From Nocardioides panaciterrulae (GTDB lineage Bacteria > Actinomycetota > Actinomycetes > Propionibacteriales > Nocardioidaceae): 64,000 nucleotides of DNA. The stretch is taken from NCBI RefSeq assembly GCF_013409645.1, contig NZ_JACCBG010000001.1, forward strand, positions 620,001 through 684,000, given 5' to 3'. Shown here one piece after another: positions 26,298 to 35,006 of the stretch. The stretch's first letter is position 1; each line of letters begins with the position of its first letter. Both the position numbers and the translations under genes were made by a program. The notes under the pieces are model-generated. The model was not told the DNA's origin, did not search any database, and was given only the letters and a program-made list of their open reading frames with translations.

Positions 26298-27362
26298 TCA
26301 GGGCAGGTCGTCGGTCAGCGTGACGACGACCTTCACCTCCTGCGACCCGGGCTGCTCGAAGGCGGCCGGGGCGTCGGCGAGGGGGATCTGGGTGGTGATC
26401 AGCCGACGCAGCCAGTCGGTGTCGGCGGCGGCGAGCGCGTCGGCGGCGGCCTGGTAGTGGCGCAGGTTGGCGTTGACCGAGCCTACGACCGCATCGTTCT
26501 CGAGCACGATCTCCCGGCTCAGCCCGCCGCCGTCGACCGACAGCGACCGGCCGGTGGGGGAGACGCCGGTCAGGCAGACGATGCCGTAGCGGCCGGTGCC
26601 GCCGATCGCGTCGAAGACCAGGTCCGGTACGCCCGTGCCCTCGATCACCACGTCGGGGGTGAGCGCCTCGAGGGCCTTGTCGAGCGGCTCGTGGTGGTAC
26701 GTCGCGCCGAGCGACTCGACCAGTCCGGGCTTGGGACCGTCGGTGACCCGGTCCAGCACGTGCACGTCGAGGCCCTTCTGCACGCCGATCATCGCGGCGA
26801 GCAGCCCGATCGGGCCGGCGCCGGTGACCAGCACCGTCTCGGGGTCGAACCAGGCGCGCGAGCCGACCCGCTCCACCTGCTCCCACGCCTTGGCCACCAC
26901 GCTGGTCGGCTCGGTGAGCACGCCGGCCAGGCCGAGGTGCTCGGCGACGCGGACGGCGTACTCGGTCGGCACCGTCCACTGCTCGCTGCCGAACCCGTCG
27001 ATCTCCTTGATGCCGCGCTCGGTGTAGCGGCCGTTGCGGCACATGTCCCACTCGCCGTGGGCGCAGGCGCCGCACGGCTCCGGGTCCGGGCGGCGGACCA
27101 CGCCGGCGACCAGGTCGCCGGCGGAGAACCCGCTGCCCTCGGGCGCCTGCAGCACCCGTCCGAGCGACTCGTGGCCGAGCACCAGCCGGTCGCGGCCGGA
27201 CGGCGACCAGCCGTACTCACCGCGCACGATCTCCTTGTCGGTGCCGCAGACCCCGAGCGCCAGGCCCTGCACCAGCAGCTCGCCGGCGCCGGCCTGCGGG
27301 TCGGGGACGTCCTCGACCCGGGCCGAGCCTTTGCTGCCCGGCTGGACGGTGAGGGCTCTCAC
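26298..27362 (-). CDS. Zinc-dependent glucose 1-dehydrogenase (MDR family)
   Basis: 354 residues. ALGVCGTDKEIVRGEYGW has the catalytic zinc Cys, GHESLGRV the His-Glu pair, and CGACAHGEWDMC carries three clustered Cys for the structural zinc. The NADP domain starts VLVTGAGPIGLLAAM. The GTDKEI wording and the DGFG-Q-WTVP stretch match archaeal and bacterial glucose 1-dehydrogenases, which turn glucose into gluconolactone. The GTG start overlaps the upstream TGA (GTGA), so translation is coupled. Placed last in the GH15 operon, it would oxidise the glucose that GH15 frees. Confidence 0.85.
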   Translation of the reverse strand: MRALTVQPGSKGSARVEDVPDPQAGAGELLVQGLALGVCGTDKEIVRGEYGWSPSGRDRLVLGHESLGRVLQAPEGSGFSAGDLVAGVVRRPDPEPCGACAHGEWDMCRNGRYTERGIKEIDGFGSEQWTVPTEYAVRVAEHLGLAGVLTEPTSVVAKAWEQVERVGSRAWFDPETVLVTGAGPIGLLAAMIGVQKGLDVHVLDRVTDGPKPGLVESLGATYHHEPLDKALEALTPDVVIEGTGVPDLVFDAIGGTGRYGIVCLTGVSPTGRSLSVDGGGLSREIVLENDAVVGSVNANLRHYQAAADALAAADTDWLRRLITTQIPLADAPAAFEQPGSQEVKVVVTLTDDLP

Positions 27363-27712
27363 GAGGCGTGCCGGTCGTTGGTGCCGGACTCGGGGTGCGT
27401 CAGGTCGGCCACCGCGAACCCGCTGGCCAGCGCGGCGCTGACCAGCGCCGCCCGCCGGTGGCCGGGCGCGACCGCGGCCAGCCCGAGCATCGAGGCGGCG
27501 TGGATCGCGTCCACCGCCGCGTCGGCCTCCGGCACCCACCTGCGGTGCAGCCAGGGTCCGCCGGCCCCCTGCACGAGGTACCTCGCGCCGAGGATCCGTA
27601 CGACGGCCCGGGTGCCCTTGCCGTTAGTGGCGCCGGTGAGCCGGAGCGGCAGCCCGGGCCGGGTCAGGCAGAGCCCGCCGAGGACCAGCCGGGCGACGTC
27701 CGGGCCCCTCAT
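27359..27712 (-). CDS. Small hydrophobic protein of the GH15 operon
   Basis: 117 residues, not recognised. It begins MRGPDVARLVLGGLCLTRPG and has a second hydrophobic patch later (AAVDAIHAASMLGLAAVAPG, then ALVSAALASGFAVADL), so it is membrane-associated or packs as helices. The ATG overlaps the upstream SDR stop by four bases (ATGA) and its own stop overlaps the next GTG, so it is tightly locked between the two enzymes. It may be an accessory to the dehydrogenase step; this is inference from position. Confidence 0.65.
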   Translation of the reverse strand: MRGPDVARLVLGGLCLTRPGLPLRLTGATNGKGTRAVVRILGARYLVQGAGGPWLHRRWVPEADAAVDAIHAASMLGLAAVAPGHRRAALVSAALASGFAVADLTHPESGTNDRHAS

Positions 27713-28719
27713 GCGGCCCGCCGAGCAGCCCAGGCGACCGCACCCGCGGTCACGGCCGCGGCCGCCACCCCGAGCGTGCCGTGGTGCTGGGAGCACCACA
27801 GCTGCGGGGACCGGGCGTGGGCCTTGGAGTCGAACTGGCCGTGCGCGCCGAAGTCGTGGCCGTCGGGCCCGTCGGCCGGCTCCCACAGGTTGGCCGGCTG
27901 GTCCTTCGGCTTCGGCTCCGAGGTCTGCTGGGAGGAGTAGCCGGTCTTCGCGAGGTAGCGGTCCAGCAGCCCGCCCGCGAAGTGGTTGCCGAGGATCGTG
28001 CCGACGGTGGAGGCGCCGACCCAGTACTCCCGGCGGTTCGGGTGGTCCGCGGCGTGCACGATCGCCCGTGCGGCCACCTCCGGCTGGTAGATCGGCGGCA
28101 CCGGCTGCGCCTGGTGCGGCAGCCGCGAGAGCACCCAGCTGAACTGCGGGGTGTTCACCGCCGGCATCTGCACCAGCGTCACCTTGACGTTGCTGTGGTC
28201 GTGCATCAGCTCGGTGCGCAGCGACTCGTGGAAGCCCTGCAGCGCGTGCTTCGCGCCGCAGTACGCCGACTGCAGCGGGATGCCCCGGCGACCCAGCGCC
28301 GAGCCGACCTGCACGATCGCGCCCCGGTCGCGCTGCTGCATCCGCTTCAGCGCGGCCCGGGTGCAGTTGACGAAGCCCAGGTAGGTCACCTCGGTGACCC
28401 GCTCGAACTCCTCGGGCTCGATGTCCATGAACGGCGAGAACACCGAGGTGAACGCGACGTTCACCCACACGTCGATCGGGCCGAGCTCGTCCTCGATCTG
28501 CTGGGCGGCCTTCTCCACCGCCTGGTGGTCGGAGGTGTCCACGCTGATCGGCAGCGCCCGGGCGCCCGCCTTCTCGACCTCGGCCGTCACGCCGTCGAGG
28601 CCGGTGGTGCCGCGGGCCAGCAGCGCCACGGAGTCACCCCGCTGGGCGAACATCCGGGCCGCCGCACGACCGATTCCTCCGCTGGCGCCGGTCACTACGA
28701 CCACTCGTTTGCTGCTCAT
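27709..28719 (-). CDS. Short-chain dehydrogenase/reductase with a C-terminal extension
   Basis: 336 residues. TGASGGIGRAAAR is the cofactor loop, the catalytic Ser and the YCGAK motif (Tyr and Lys) are present, and VNVAFTSVF replaces the usual NNAG. The classical domain ends near residue 250; the extra 85 residues are polar and then end in a hydrophobic helix (TLGVAAAAVTAGAVAWAA), which should anchor it to the membrane. ATG 28719 has AGGAGG seven bases upstream; ATG 28746 does not. It lies 58 bases behind GH15. The substrate is unknown. Confidence 0.85.
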   Translation of the reverse strand: MSSKRVVVVTGASGGIGRAAARMFAQRGDSVALLARGTTGLDGVTAEVEKAGARALPISVDTSDHQAVEKAAQQIEDELGPIDVWVNVAFTSVFSPFMDIEPEEFERVTEVTYLGFVNCTRAALKRMQQRDRGAIVQVGSALGRRGIPLQSAYCGAKHALQGFHESLRTELMHDHSNVKVTLVQMPAVNTPQFSWVLSRLPHQAQPVPPIYQPEVAARAIVHAADHPNRREYWVGASTVGTILGNHFAGGLLDRYLAKTGYSSQQTSEPKPKDQPANLWEPADGPDGHDFGAHGQFDSKAHARSPQLWCSQHHGTLGVAAAAVTAGAVAWAARRAA

Positions 28720-28777
28720 GCCTGGTCCTCCTGCTGTCTGGTTCATGGTCTGTCGTCTGGTGTCGGTCCGGCCCGGC

Positions 28778-30556
28778 TCAGCGTCCGCGGGCCTGGAACC
28801 CTCGCGAGCTCACTCCGGCCTCGCCGAGGCGCTGCGCGGCCTCGAGGAGCGAGGCGTGCACGAACGCCTGCGGCAGGTTGCCGCGCAGCTGGCGCTGGAT
28901 CACGTCGTACTCCTCGGTGAAGAGCCCGGGCGGGCCGAGCGCCCCCCGGTTGCGCTCGAACCACCGCAGCGCGGCGGCCACGTCGCCCTGGACGAGCGCG
29001 GCGAGCGAGAGGTGGAACCCGCACAGCAGGAACGCGCCCTCGCACTCGTGCAGCGGCCGGTCGGGGTCCTGACGGAACCGGTAGACGAAGCCGTCGTCGG
29101 TGAGCCGGTCCACGATCTCCTCGACCGTGCGCAGGTTCCGCGGGTCCTGCGCCGGCACCGCGCCGCGGATCCCGGGCAGCAGCAGCGAGGCGTCCACCTC
29201 GGGATCGTGGGGGGAGCGCTGCCAGTAGCCGTCGGAGTTCAGGCAGTCCCGGTCGACCGAGGCCACCAGCTGGTCGGCCAGCGCCTGCCAGTCCTGGGCC
29301 CGGGCGCCACCGCGTTGTTCGGCGGCCGCGCGCAGCCCGGCGGCGCAGATCAGCCGGGAGTGCGCCCAGCGCCGGTCGTCCAGCTCCCAGATGCCGGCGT
29401 CGGCGTCGCCGCGGCGCTGCTCGATCGCGCCGACGAGCACCTCGATGGCCTTGGTGCCGTCGCCGTCCAGCCGGCCGGCCCGGTCGGCGGCGCTGAGCAG
29501 CAGCAGGCTCTCGCCGAACGCGTCGAGCTGGAACTGCTTGTTGGCGCGGTTGCCCACCCGCACCGGCGCGCCCGGGTAGCCGGGCAGCGGCACCCGCCGC
29601 TCGTCGGGCACGGGGTCGCCGTCCACGGTGTACGCCGGCCTCAGCTGCGCGCCGTCGGCGAGCACCCGCGCGGAGACGAACCGGGTCGCGGAGTCGAGCA
29701 GGTCGTGCCCGCCCACGGCCGCGGCGGCCTGTCCGGCGAAGCACTGGTCGCGGATCCACGCGTAGCGGTAGTCGTAGTTGCGGCCCTGGTCGGCCCGCTC
29801 GGGCAGCGCGGTCGTGGCCGCGGCGACCATCGCGCCGCTGCTGGCGGTCAGCCCGCGCAGCACGGCGTACGAGTGGTGGGACTCGCCGGGCGCGACCGAG
29901 GCCGACAGGTCGGGGACCGTCTCCTCCCAGGCCCGCTCGGTGCGCGCCCAGGCGTCGGGGGCGTGCGGCGGCTGGGCCGGCAGCGGCTCGCGGCTGATCT
30001 CCAGCACCAGGTCGTGGTGGCCGCCCTCGGCGACGTCGAGGTCGAGGGTGAGGTGGCCGTCCTGCAGCCGGGCGTGCCCGGGGGCGCCGGACCAGCGGTA
30101 GCGCAGGTCGCCGGTGTGGCCCTCCCACACGCCGTCCGCGCTGCGACGCACCGTCATCGGGTGCGTGCCGAACCCGGCCCGGCAGTCCAGCTCGATGCGC
30201 ACGTGGGCGTCACCGAGGGTCGCCTCGACCCGGCGCAGCAGCACCACGCGGTCCCGCTCGCCCGGGAAGGCCAGTGCCTCGCGGCACTCGATCACCGCGT
30301 CGGTGGCGACCCAGCGGCTGCGCCAGATCAGCGTGTCCTGGTCGTAGGAGCCGCCCCAGACGAACCGGTCCGCGCGCGGGGTCACCGCGTAGCCGCCCGC
30401 GCCACCGAACAGCGAGGAGAACACCGCGTCGTCGTGCCACTGGGGGGCGCACAGGAACGCCACGTCGCCGCGCGGCCCGATCAGCGCCCCGCGTTCGCCG
30501 TCGGCGAGCACCGCGTACTGCCGCAGCGGCACCGGCGCTCCGATCGTCCTCGTCAT
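28778..30556 (-). CDS. Glycoside hydrolase family 15 (glucoamylase/trehalase-like)
   Basis: 592 residues. An N-terminal beta-sandwich (about 1-215) is followed by the (alpha/alpha)6 barrel, with NYDYRYAWIRDQCFAGQAA, the GH15 block holding substrate-binding Arg and Asp, in the middle. Actinobacterial GH15 proteins of this length include true trehalases, so trehalose or maltodextrin are the likely substrates; no signal peptide is seen, so it acts inside the cell. ATG 30556 follows GAGGACGGGA. A start at ATG 30625 would lie at the predicted -10 and is rejected. It is first in an operon ending with glucose dehydrogenase. Confidence 0.88.
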   Translation of the reverse strand: MTRTIGAPVPLRQYAVLADGERGALIGPRGDVAFLCAPQWHDDAVFSSLFGGAGGYAVTPRADRFVWGGSYDQDTLIWRSRWVATDAVIECREALAFPGERDRVVLLRRVEATLGDAHVRIELDCRAGFGTHPMTVRRSADGVWEGHTGDLRYRWSGAPGHARLQDGHLTLDLDVAEGGHHDLVLEISREPLPAQPPHAPDAWARTERAWEETVPDLSASVAPGESHHSYAVLRGLTASSGAMVAAATTALPERADQGRNYDYRYAWIRDQCFAGQAAAAVGGHDLLDSATRFVSARVLADGAQLRPAYTVDGDPVPDERRVPLPGYPGAPVRVGNRANKQFQLDAFGESLLLLSAADRAGRLDGDGTKAIEVLVGAIEQRRGDADAGIWELDDRRWAHSRLICAAGLRAAAEQRGGARAQDWQALADQLVASVDRDCLNSDGYWQRSPHDPEVDASLLLPGIRGAVPAQDPRNLRTVEEIVDRLTDDGFVYRFRQDPDRPLHECEGAFLLCGFHLSLAALVQGDVAAALRWFERNRGALGPPGLFTEEYDVIQRQLRGNLPQAFVHASLLEAAQRLGEAGVSSRGFQARGR

Positions 30557-30623
30557 GGCGTCCCGTCCTCGGCGCGTGTCTGCATAGTCGGCCTCCCTCC
30601 TGTGGCGGTCTGTTGTCGTAGAC

Positions 30624-30664
30624 ATACCCGGAACGGCGCGGATCTATGCTTCAGCGCACAGATT
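30624..30664 (-). promoter_or_regulatory. Shared promoter module, copy 3 (GH15 operon)
   Basis: On the minus strand AATCTGTGCG (30664-30655), five bases, GCAT (30649-30646), sixteen bases, GGGTAT (30629-30624). Here ATCTGTGC and GCATAGAT form a dyad around six bases. The divergent MarR gene begins 91 bases to the right, so the site could also be the MarR operator. Confidence 0.65.
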
Positions 30665-30754
30665 CGACAAACGGCCCGGAATCTGCTCGAGCAATTGCGG
30701 GCCGGCTGGCGCGGCCGTTTGACCCGCGTGGGACCGCCGGTAGAGGATCCGTCG

Positions 30755-31228
30755 GTGACCCGGACCTCCCGCTCCACCGACGAGCTGGCCGAGGCGTACC
30801 TGACCGCGAGCCGGGTGTTCGTCGGCCTGGCGGTGCAGTCCCTCGCCGCCGCCCCGGTGGAGATCACCCTCGCCCAGCACCGGGTGCTGGTGCTGCTGGC
30901 CTCCCACGGGCGCCAGCAGATCGGGGACATCGCCGCGGAGCTGCGGATCAACCCCTCCAACGCCACCCGGCACTGCGACCGGCTGCAGAAGCTCGGCCTG
31001 CTCGCCCGCCAGCGCTCCACCGAGGACGGCCGGGTGGTGCAGGTCGCGCTCACCGAGGCCGGCCGGCGGGTCGTCGACGCCGTCTCCGACGCCCGTCGCC
31101 AGGAGATCGCCCGGCTGATCGAGGAGATGCCGGTCGACGAGCGGTCGGCGGTGCTCGCGGCCCTGGAGTCCTTCGCCGAGGCGGCCAGCGAGCGCGCGGA
31201 CCAGGACTGGGTCACCAACGTCTGGTGA
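30755..31228 (+). CDS. MarR-family transcriptional regulator
   Basis: 157 residues with a winged helix: ITLAQHRVLVLLASHG, IGDIAAELRINPSNATRHCD as helix-turn-helix and LLARQRSTEDGRVVQVALTE as the wing with the family's Asp-Gly-Arg. GTG 30755 has AGAGGA seven bases upstream. It diverges from the GH15 operon across 198 bases that hold the shared promoter module, so control of GH15 and of itself is likely. Whether it also controls the other two modules is inference. The ligand is unknown. Confidence 0.92.
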   Translation: MTRTSRSTDELAEAYLTASRVFVGLAVQSLAAAPVEITLAQHRVLVLLASHGRQQIGDIAAELRINPSNATRHCDRLQKLGLLARQRSTEDGRVVQVALTEAGRRVVDAVSDARRQEIARLIEEMPVDERSAVLAALESFAEAASERADQDWVTNVW

Positions 31229-31240
31229 CCCACGAGGCAC

Positions 31241-31295
31241 GCCGAGTCGGCGCTCGTTGACGCCGCAGGTACGCCGAGTCGGCGCTCGTTGACAC
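31241..31295 (-). repeat. Dispersed repeat, two inverted copies after the MarR gene
   Basis: GCCGAGTCGGCGCTCGTTGA occurs at 31241 and again at 31273, the reverse complement of the core at 26192. They start 12 bases past the MarR stop. Confidence 0.85.
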
Positions 31296-31317
31296 CCCCG
31301 GCCCGCGCCGAGCCGGG

Positions 31318-31440
31318 TCAGGCGTCGAGCGCCTCGTCGCCGTCCTCGGAGTCGAACGGGTTCAGGGCGGCGAAGGCGACCAGCGCCGGCGCGATCAGGG
31401 CGAACATGAACCCACGGTGCCCGATGGACCTCGCCGGCAA
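31318..31440 (-). CDS. Short hydrophobic open frame, possible gene tail remnant
   Basis: A 40-codon frame from TTG 31440 or 29 codons from ATG 31407. GHRGFMFALIAPALVAFAAL is a membrane helix followed by an acidic end (NPFDSEDGDEALDA). It could be a tiny membrane protein or the severed end of a transporter. There is no clear ribosome site. Reported because the composition is coding-like. Confidence 0.25.
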   Translation of the reverse strand: MPARSIGHRGFMFALIAPALVAFAALNPFDSEDGDEALDA

Positions 31441-31446
31441 ACCCGC

Positions 31447-32424
31447 TCAGCGCGGGTAGGTGTCGCCGGCCTGCTGCCGGGCCGCCCACGCGCTGGCGAC
31501 CATCTCGCGCAGGTCGTGGCGCATCCGCCAGTCCAGGTCGCGGGCGGCGAGCTCGCCGCTGGCCACGATCCGGGCCGGGTCGCCGGGGCGGCGCTCGTGC
31601 ACCTCGGGGGTGAAGTCGATGCCGGTGACCTCGCGGATCGTGTCCATGATCTGGCGGACCGAGTGCCCGTCGCCGCTGCCCAGGTTGTAGACCCGCTCGA
31701 GCGGCTCGCCGGCCGCCAGCCGTCGCGCGGCGGCGACGTGCGCGAGCGCGAGGTCGGCGACATGGATGTAGTCGCGCACGCAAGTGCCGTCCGGCGTGGG
31801 GTAGTCCTCGCCGTTGATCCGCGGCGTCGCGCCCCGGTAGAGCATGTCGAAGACCAGCGGGAACAGGTTGTGCGGGCTCGCGTCGAACAGGTCGGTCGAG
31901 CCGGAGCCGACGACGTTGAAGTAGCGCAGCGAGGTGTGCCGCAGCCCGTGCGCCACCTCCGCGTCCCGCAGCAGCCACTCGCCGATCAGCTTCGTCTCGC
32001 CGTACGGCGACTCCGGGTGCAGCCCGGTGTCCTCGGTGACCAGGTCGACGTCGGGCGTGCCGTAGGTGGCCGCGCTGGAGGAGAACACCACCTTGTCGAT
32101 CCCGCGCGCGGCCAGCTCCTCCAGCAGCACCACCATCGCGGAGACGTTCTGGGCGTAGGTGTGCAGCGGGCGGGTGACCGAGACCCCGGCGTACTTGAAG
32201 CCGGCGATGTGGATGACGCCCGCCACGTCGTGCTCGTCGAGGGCGGCGCCGACCGCGGCGCGGTCGAGCAGGTTCGCGCGGACGAACGGCACCCCCTCGG
32301 GCACGAACGCCGCGATCCCCGAGGACAGGTCGTCGATCACCACCGGCGCCAGGTCGGCCTTCTGCAGCGCTCGCACCACGTGGGCGCCGATGTAGCCGGC
32401 TCCTCCGGTCACCAACCAGGCCAC
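31447..32424 (-). CDS. galE: UDP-glucose 4-epimerase
   Basis: 325 residues, extended SDR fold. GGAGYIG at 7-13 binds NAD, SSSAATYG at 115-122 gives the catalytic Ser, and Tyr141 and Lys145 form YxxxK in SPYGETK. It interconverts UDP-glucose and UDP-galactose and could feed the polysaccharide locus, though it is 16 kb away. The GTG start follows GAGGAG. It stands alone. Confidence 0.94.
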   Translation of the reverse strand: MAWLVTGGAGYIGAHVVRALQKADLAPVVIDDLSSGIAAFVPEGVPFVRANLLDRAAVGAALDEHDVAGVIHIAGFKYAGVSVTRPLHTYAQNVSAMVVLLEELAARGIDKVVFSSSAATYGTPDVDLVTEDTGLHPESPYGETKLIGEWLLRDAEVAHGLRHTSLRYFNVVGSGSTDLFDASPHNLFPLVFDMLYRGATPRINGEDYPTPDGTCVRDYIHVADLALAHVAAARRLAAGEPLERVYNLGSGDGHSVRQIMDTIREVTGIDFTPEVHERRPGDPARIVASGELAARDLDWRMRHDLREMVASAWAARQQAGDTYPR

Positions 32425-32570
32425 GTCGTACTCCTCTGTCTCGGGTCTTCTCGGGCGTCTCGGACGCTCGGGGGTGCGGAACCCCGAGCGTAGTGGCCCG
32501 CGAACGGTCGAGGACCCGCCCGTACGGCGACGTGCATCGACCCCGGTCGCGGACCTACACTCGCCCGGTT

Positions 32571-33413
32571 GTGACCTGGAAGATCCCCACTGCCCTGCTC
32601 GCCCTCGTCCTGCTGGTCGCGGGCGTGGTCGGCGAGGTCGCGTGGTCCCAGCACGTCTCGGTCGCCGACGTCGACCTCTCCGCGGGGCCGACCCACCGCA
32701 CGGCCACCCTCTCGCGCTCGCTGGATCGCACCGCGCTCGCCGAGGGGCCGCTGGCCGGCCGCACGATCGTGGTCGACCCGGGGCACCAGCTCGGCAACCA
32801 CAACTACCCGCGCAAGATCAACCGGCAGGTGCCCGCGGGCGGGTTCCGCAAGCCGTGCAACACCACCGGCACCTCGACCGACGGCGGCTACCCGGAGGCG
32901 ACGTTCGCCTGGCAGGTCGCGAAGCGGCTGCGGACGCGGCTCCAGCACCTCGGCGCCACCGTCCGGATGACCCGGCACAGCAACCGGCAGGACCGCTGGG
33001 GCCCGTGCGTCGACCGGCGCGGCCGGGCCGGCAACAAGGCCGGCGCCGACCTGAAGATCAGCATCCACGGCGACGGCAACTACGCCGCGGGCGCGCACGG
33101 CTTCCACGTCATCGCCCCCACCGACCGCCGGCCGTGGACCCACGACATCTACCGCTCCTCGCGCCGGCTCGCGCTGGCCACCCGCGCGGCGCTGCGGCAC
33201 GCCGGGGTGCCGGTCGCCAACTACATCGCCGGCGGCGACGGGCTGGACTTCCGCGGCGACCTCGCCACGCTCAACCTCGCCGACGAGCCGACCGTGATGG
33301 TCGAGCTCGGCAACATGCGCAACCGGCGCGACGCCGGCCGGATGACCAGCGCCCGCGGCCGGGCGGCCTACGCCCGGGCGCTCGCCTCCGGCGCGCGGCA
33401 CTTCCTGCACTGA
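32571..33413 (+). CDS. N-acetylmuramoyl-L-alanine amidase (Amidase_3)
   Basis: 280 residues. An N-terminal membrane or signal helix (IPTALLALVLLVAGVVGEVA) is followed by the zinc amidase domain: VVDPGHQLGN (His), GGYPEATFAWQ (Glu), SIHGDGN (His) and VMVELGNMRN (catalytic Glu). It cuts the peptide stem from muramic acid in peptidoglycan outside the membrane. GTG 32571 is chosen: TACACT at 32556-32561 is a -10 nine bases before it, so the mRNA is probably leaderless; ATG 32493 would lie upstream of that promoter. Confidence 0.9.
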   Translation: MTWKIPTALLALVLLVAGVVGEVAWSQHVSVADVDLSAGPTHRTATLSRSLDRTALAEGPLAGRTIVVDPGHQLGNHNYPRKINRQVPAGGFRKPCNTTGTSTDGGYPEATFAWQVAKRLRTRLQHLGATVRMTRHSNRQDRWGPCVDRRGRAGNKAGADLKISIHGDGNYAAGAHGFHVIAPTDRRPWTHDIYRSSRRLALATRAALRHAGVPVANYIAGGDGLDFRGDLATLNLADEPTVMVELGNMRNRRDAGRMTSARGRAAYARALASGARHFLH

Positions 33414-33483
33414 ACCGACGTCGTCCACTCAACCCACGCCGTTCCTGGATTGGAGGGGGTGGCGGCTGGGTAGCGTGTGGCCC

Positions 33484-33798
33484 GTGAGCACGCCTCCAGG
33501 CCTCGAGGTGCACGCCGACGACCTCGAGCAGATCCGCACGACGCTGGACGACGCCGGCCGGACGCTCTTCGGCCACGCCCACGACCTGGACACCGCGCCG
33601 GACGCCGGGGTCTCCTCGGGCGAGGTCGGGAACGCGCTGGCCGCGCTGAGCAGCGCCGTGGCCGGGCTGGCCCAGCACCTCGGCACGCTCAGCACCAACG
33701 TCGGCACCGCGAACGCCGACTTCACCGCGACCGACGGGGCGGTCTCCGACGCGCTGCGGCCGGGCGGGCCGGCGTACCCGGGGACGACGGCGCCGTGA
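33484..33798 (+). CDS. WXG100/ESX-like small helical protein
   Basis: 104 residues, all predicted helix with no Cys, signal or membrane span. The length, the two-helix heptad pattern and the threonine-rich end fit the ESAT-6/WXG100 superfamily, although the WxG turn itself is missing. TAGCGT at 33471-33476 is seven bases before the GTG, so it is leaderless. Its stop overlaps the start of the larger partner (GTGA). It probably pairs with the next protein for type VII export. Confidence 0.6.
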   Translation: MSTPPGLEVHADDLEQIRTTLDDAGRTLFGHAHDLDTAPDAGVSSGEVGNALAALSSAVAGLAQHLGTLSTNVGTANADFTATDGAVSDALRPGGPAYPGTTAP

Positions 33799-34994
33799 GC
33801 GTGCTCGACACCGAGGCGTACGGCGACCCCGCGTCCTGCACCCGGGCCGCGGGCCAGTGCGGGACGGTCCGCACCGCCCTGCAGGAGGCCGGCTCGGAGG
33901 TGGACCGCGCCCGCTCGCTGGCCGGCAGCTGGCACGGCCTGGCCGGGGCGGCGTTCGAGGGCCAGGCCTCCGACACCGCCCGCGACCTGCACGAGCTCGG
34001 CACCCGGGTGCAGACGCTGGAGCACGCGCTCACCGACTTCGCGGGCGAGCTGACCGTGGTGCAGAGCCGGCTGGCGCACGCCCGGCAGGTCGCCGCCGCC
34101 GGCGGCGTGAGCGTCGCCGGCACGCAGATCACCCGGCCGGCACCGCCCGACGCGACCAGCCAGGGCGAGGTCGACGCGTTCAACCGCCGCGCCGCGGCGT
34201 GGAACGAGGCGGTCGAGATCGTCGACGGCGCCCGCGCCAAGGAGCGCGAGGCCCACCAGAACCTCGCCGACGGGATCACCGCCTCCACCGGCGACGGCTG
34301 GCTGGCGGACCTGATGCAGCGGCTGGGCTTCCTGCCGCCGGACTTCGCCGACGGCGTCGACCTCGGCGGCTACGCCTTCGGCCTGGGCGGCCTGGCCTTC
34401 GGCGCCACGGCCTCGATCCTGGTCAACGGCCGGTACGGCGTGTTCCAGCCGCGCACCGGCGGCCGGTTCGGCAGCCCCCGCGGGCTGAGCTTCTGGCAGC
34501 GGCTCGACGCGGGCCGGCGCGGCAGCAGCTTCCACGCCCGCCCGGGGATGGCCGCCGAGCGCGGCGCGTGGGCGAAGGCAGGCAAGTTCGGCGGGTACGC
34601 CGGTGGCGCGGTCACCGCGCTCACCGCGGGCTGGGACCAGTGGCAGTCCGACGCCGACGACCCCTCGCTGTCCGACCTGGACCGCGGCACCCGCGCGGTC
34701 ACCAAGGGCGTGAGCACCGGCGCCGCCGCGTGGGCCGGCGGCGAGGCCGGCGCCTGGGCGGGTGGCGCGATCGGCACCGCGATCTGTCCCGGCGTCGGCA
34801 CCGTCGTCGGCGGCGTGGTGGGCGGCGTGATCGGCGGCGCGGTGGGCGCCTTCGCCGGCAGCGAGCTCGGCGACTGGGCCATGGACGGCGCGACCGACGT
34901 GGTCGACGCGACCGCGGACTTCCTCGGCGACGCCGGCTCGGCCGTCGGGGACGTCGCCTCCGACGTCGGTGACGCGCTCACCTTCTGGGACTGA
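33795..34994 (+). CDS. Putative type VII secreted protein with glycine-zipper C-terminus
   Basis: 399 residues. The N-terminal 190 residues are helical with SWHGLAGAAFEGQA (a W-x-G turn), as in the large WXG100/LXG-type exported proteins. The middle (about 190-290) holds YAFGLGGLAFGATASILVNG. The C-terminal part is glycine-zipper rich (GEAGAWAGGAIGTAI, VVGGVVGGVIGGAVGAFAG), which is typical of pore-forming or membrane-inserting toxins. No catalytic toxin domain is seen. The next gene is a small membrane protein that could protect the cell. Export by type VII is inferred; no EccC is in the window. Confidence 0.6.
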   Translation: MSVLDTEAYGDPASCTRAAGQCGTVRTALQEAGSEVDRARSLAGSWHGLAGAAFEGQASDTARDLHELGTRVQTLEHALTDFAGELTVVQSRLAHARQVAAAGGVSVAGTQITRPAPPDATSQGEVDAFNRRAAAWNEAVEIVDGARAKEREAHQNLADGITASTGDGWLADLMQRLGFLPPDFADGVDLGGYAFGLGGLAFGATASILVNGRYGVFQPRTGGRFGSPRGLSFWQRLDAGRRGSSFHARPGMAAERGAWAKAGKFGGYAGGAVTALTAGWDQWQSDADDPSLSDLDRGTRAVTKGVSTGAAAWAGGEAGAWAGGAIGTAICPGVGTVVGGVVGGVIGGAVGAFAGSELGDWAMDGATDVVDATADFLGDAGSAVGDVASDVGDALTFWD

Positions 34995-35006
34995 GAGGGT
35001 CCGGGC

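Noticed and set aside
28394..30754. Long plus-strand extension upstream of the MarR start
   Set aside because: It is the antisense frame of GH15; MarR homology begins at GTG 30755, which has its own ribosome site.
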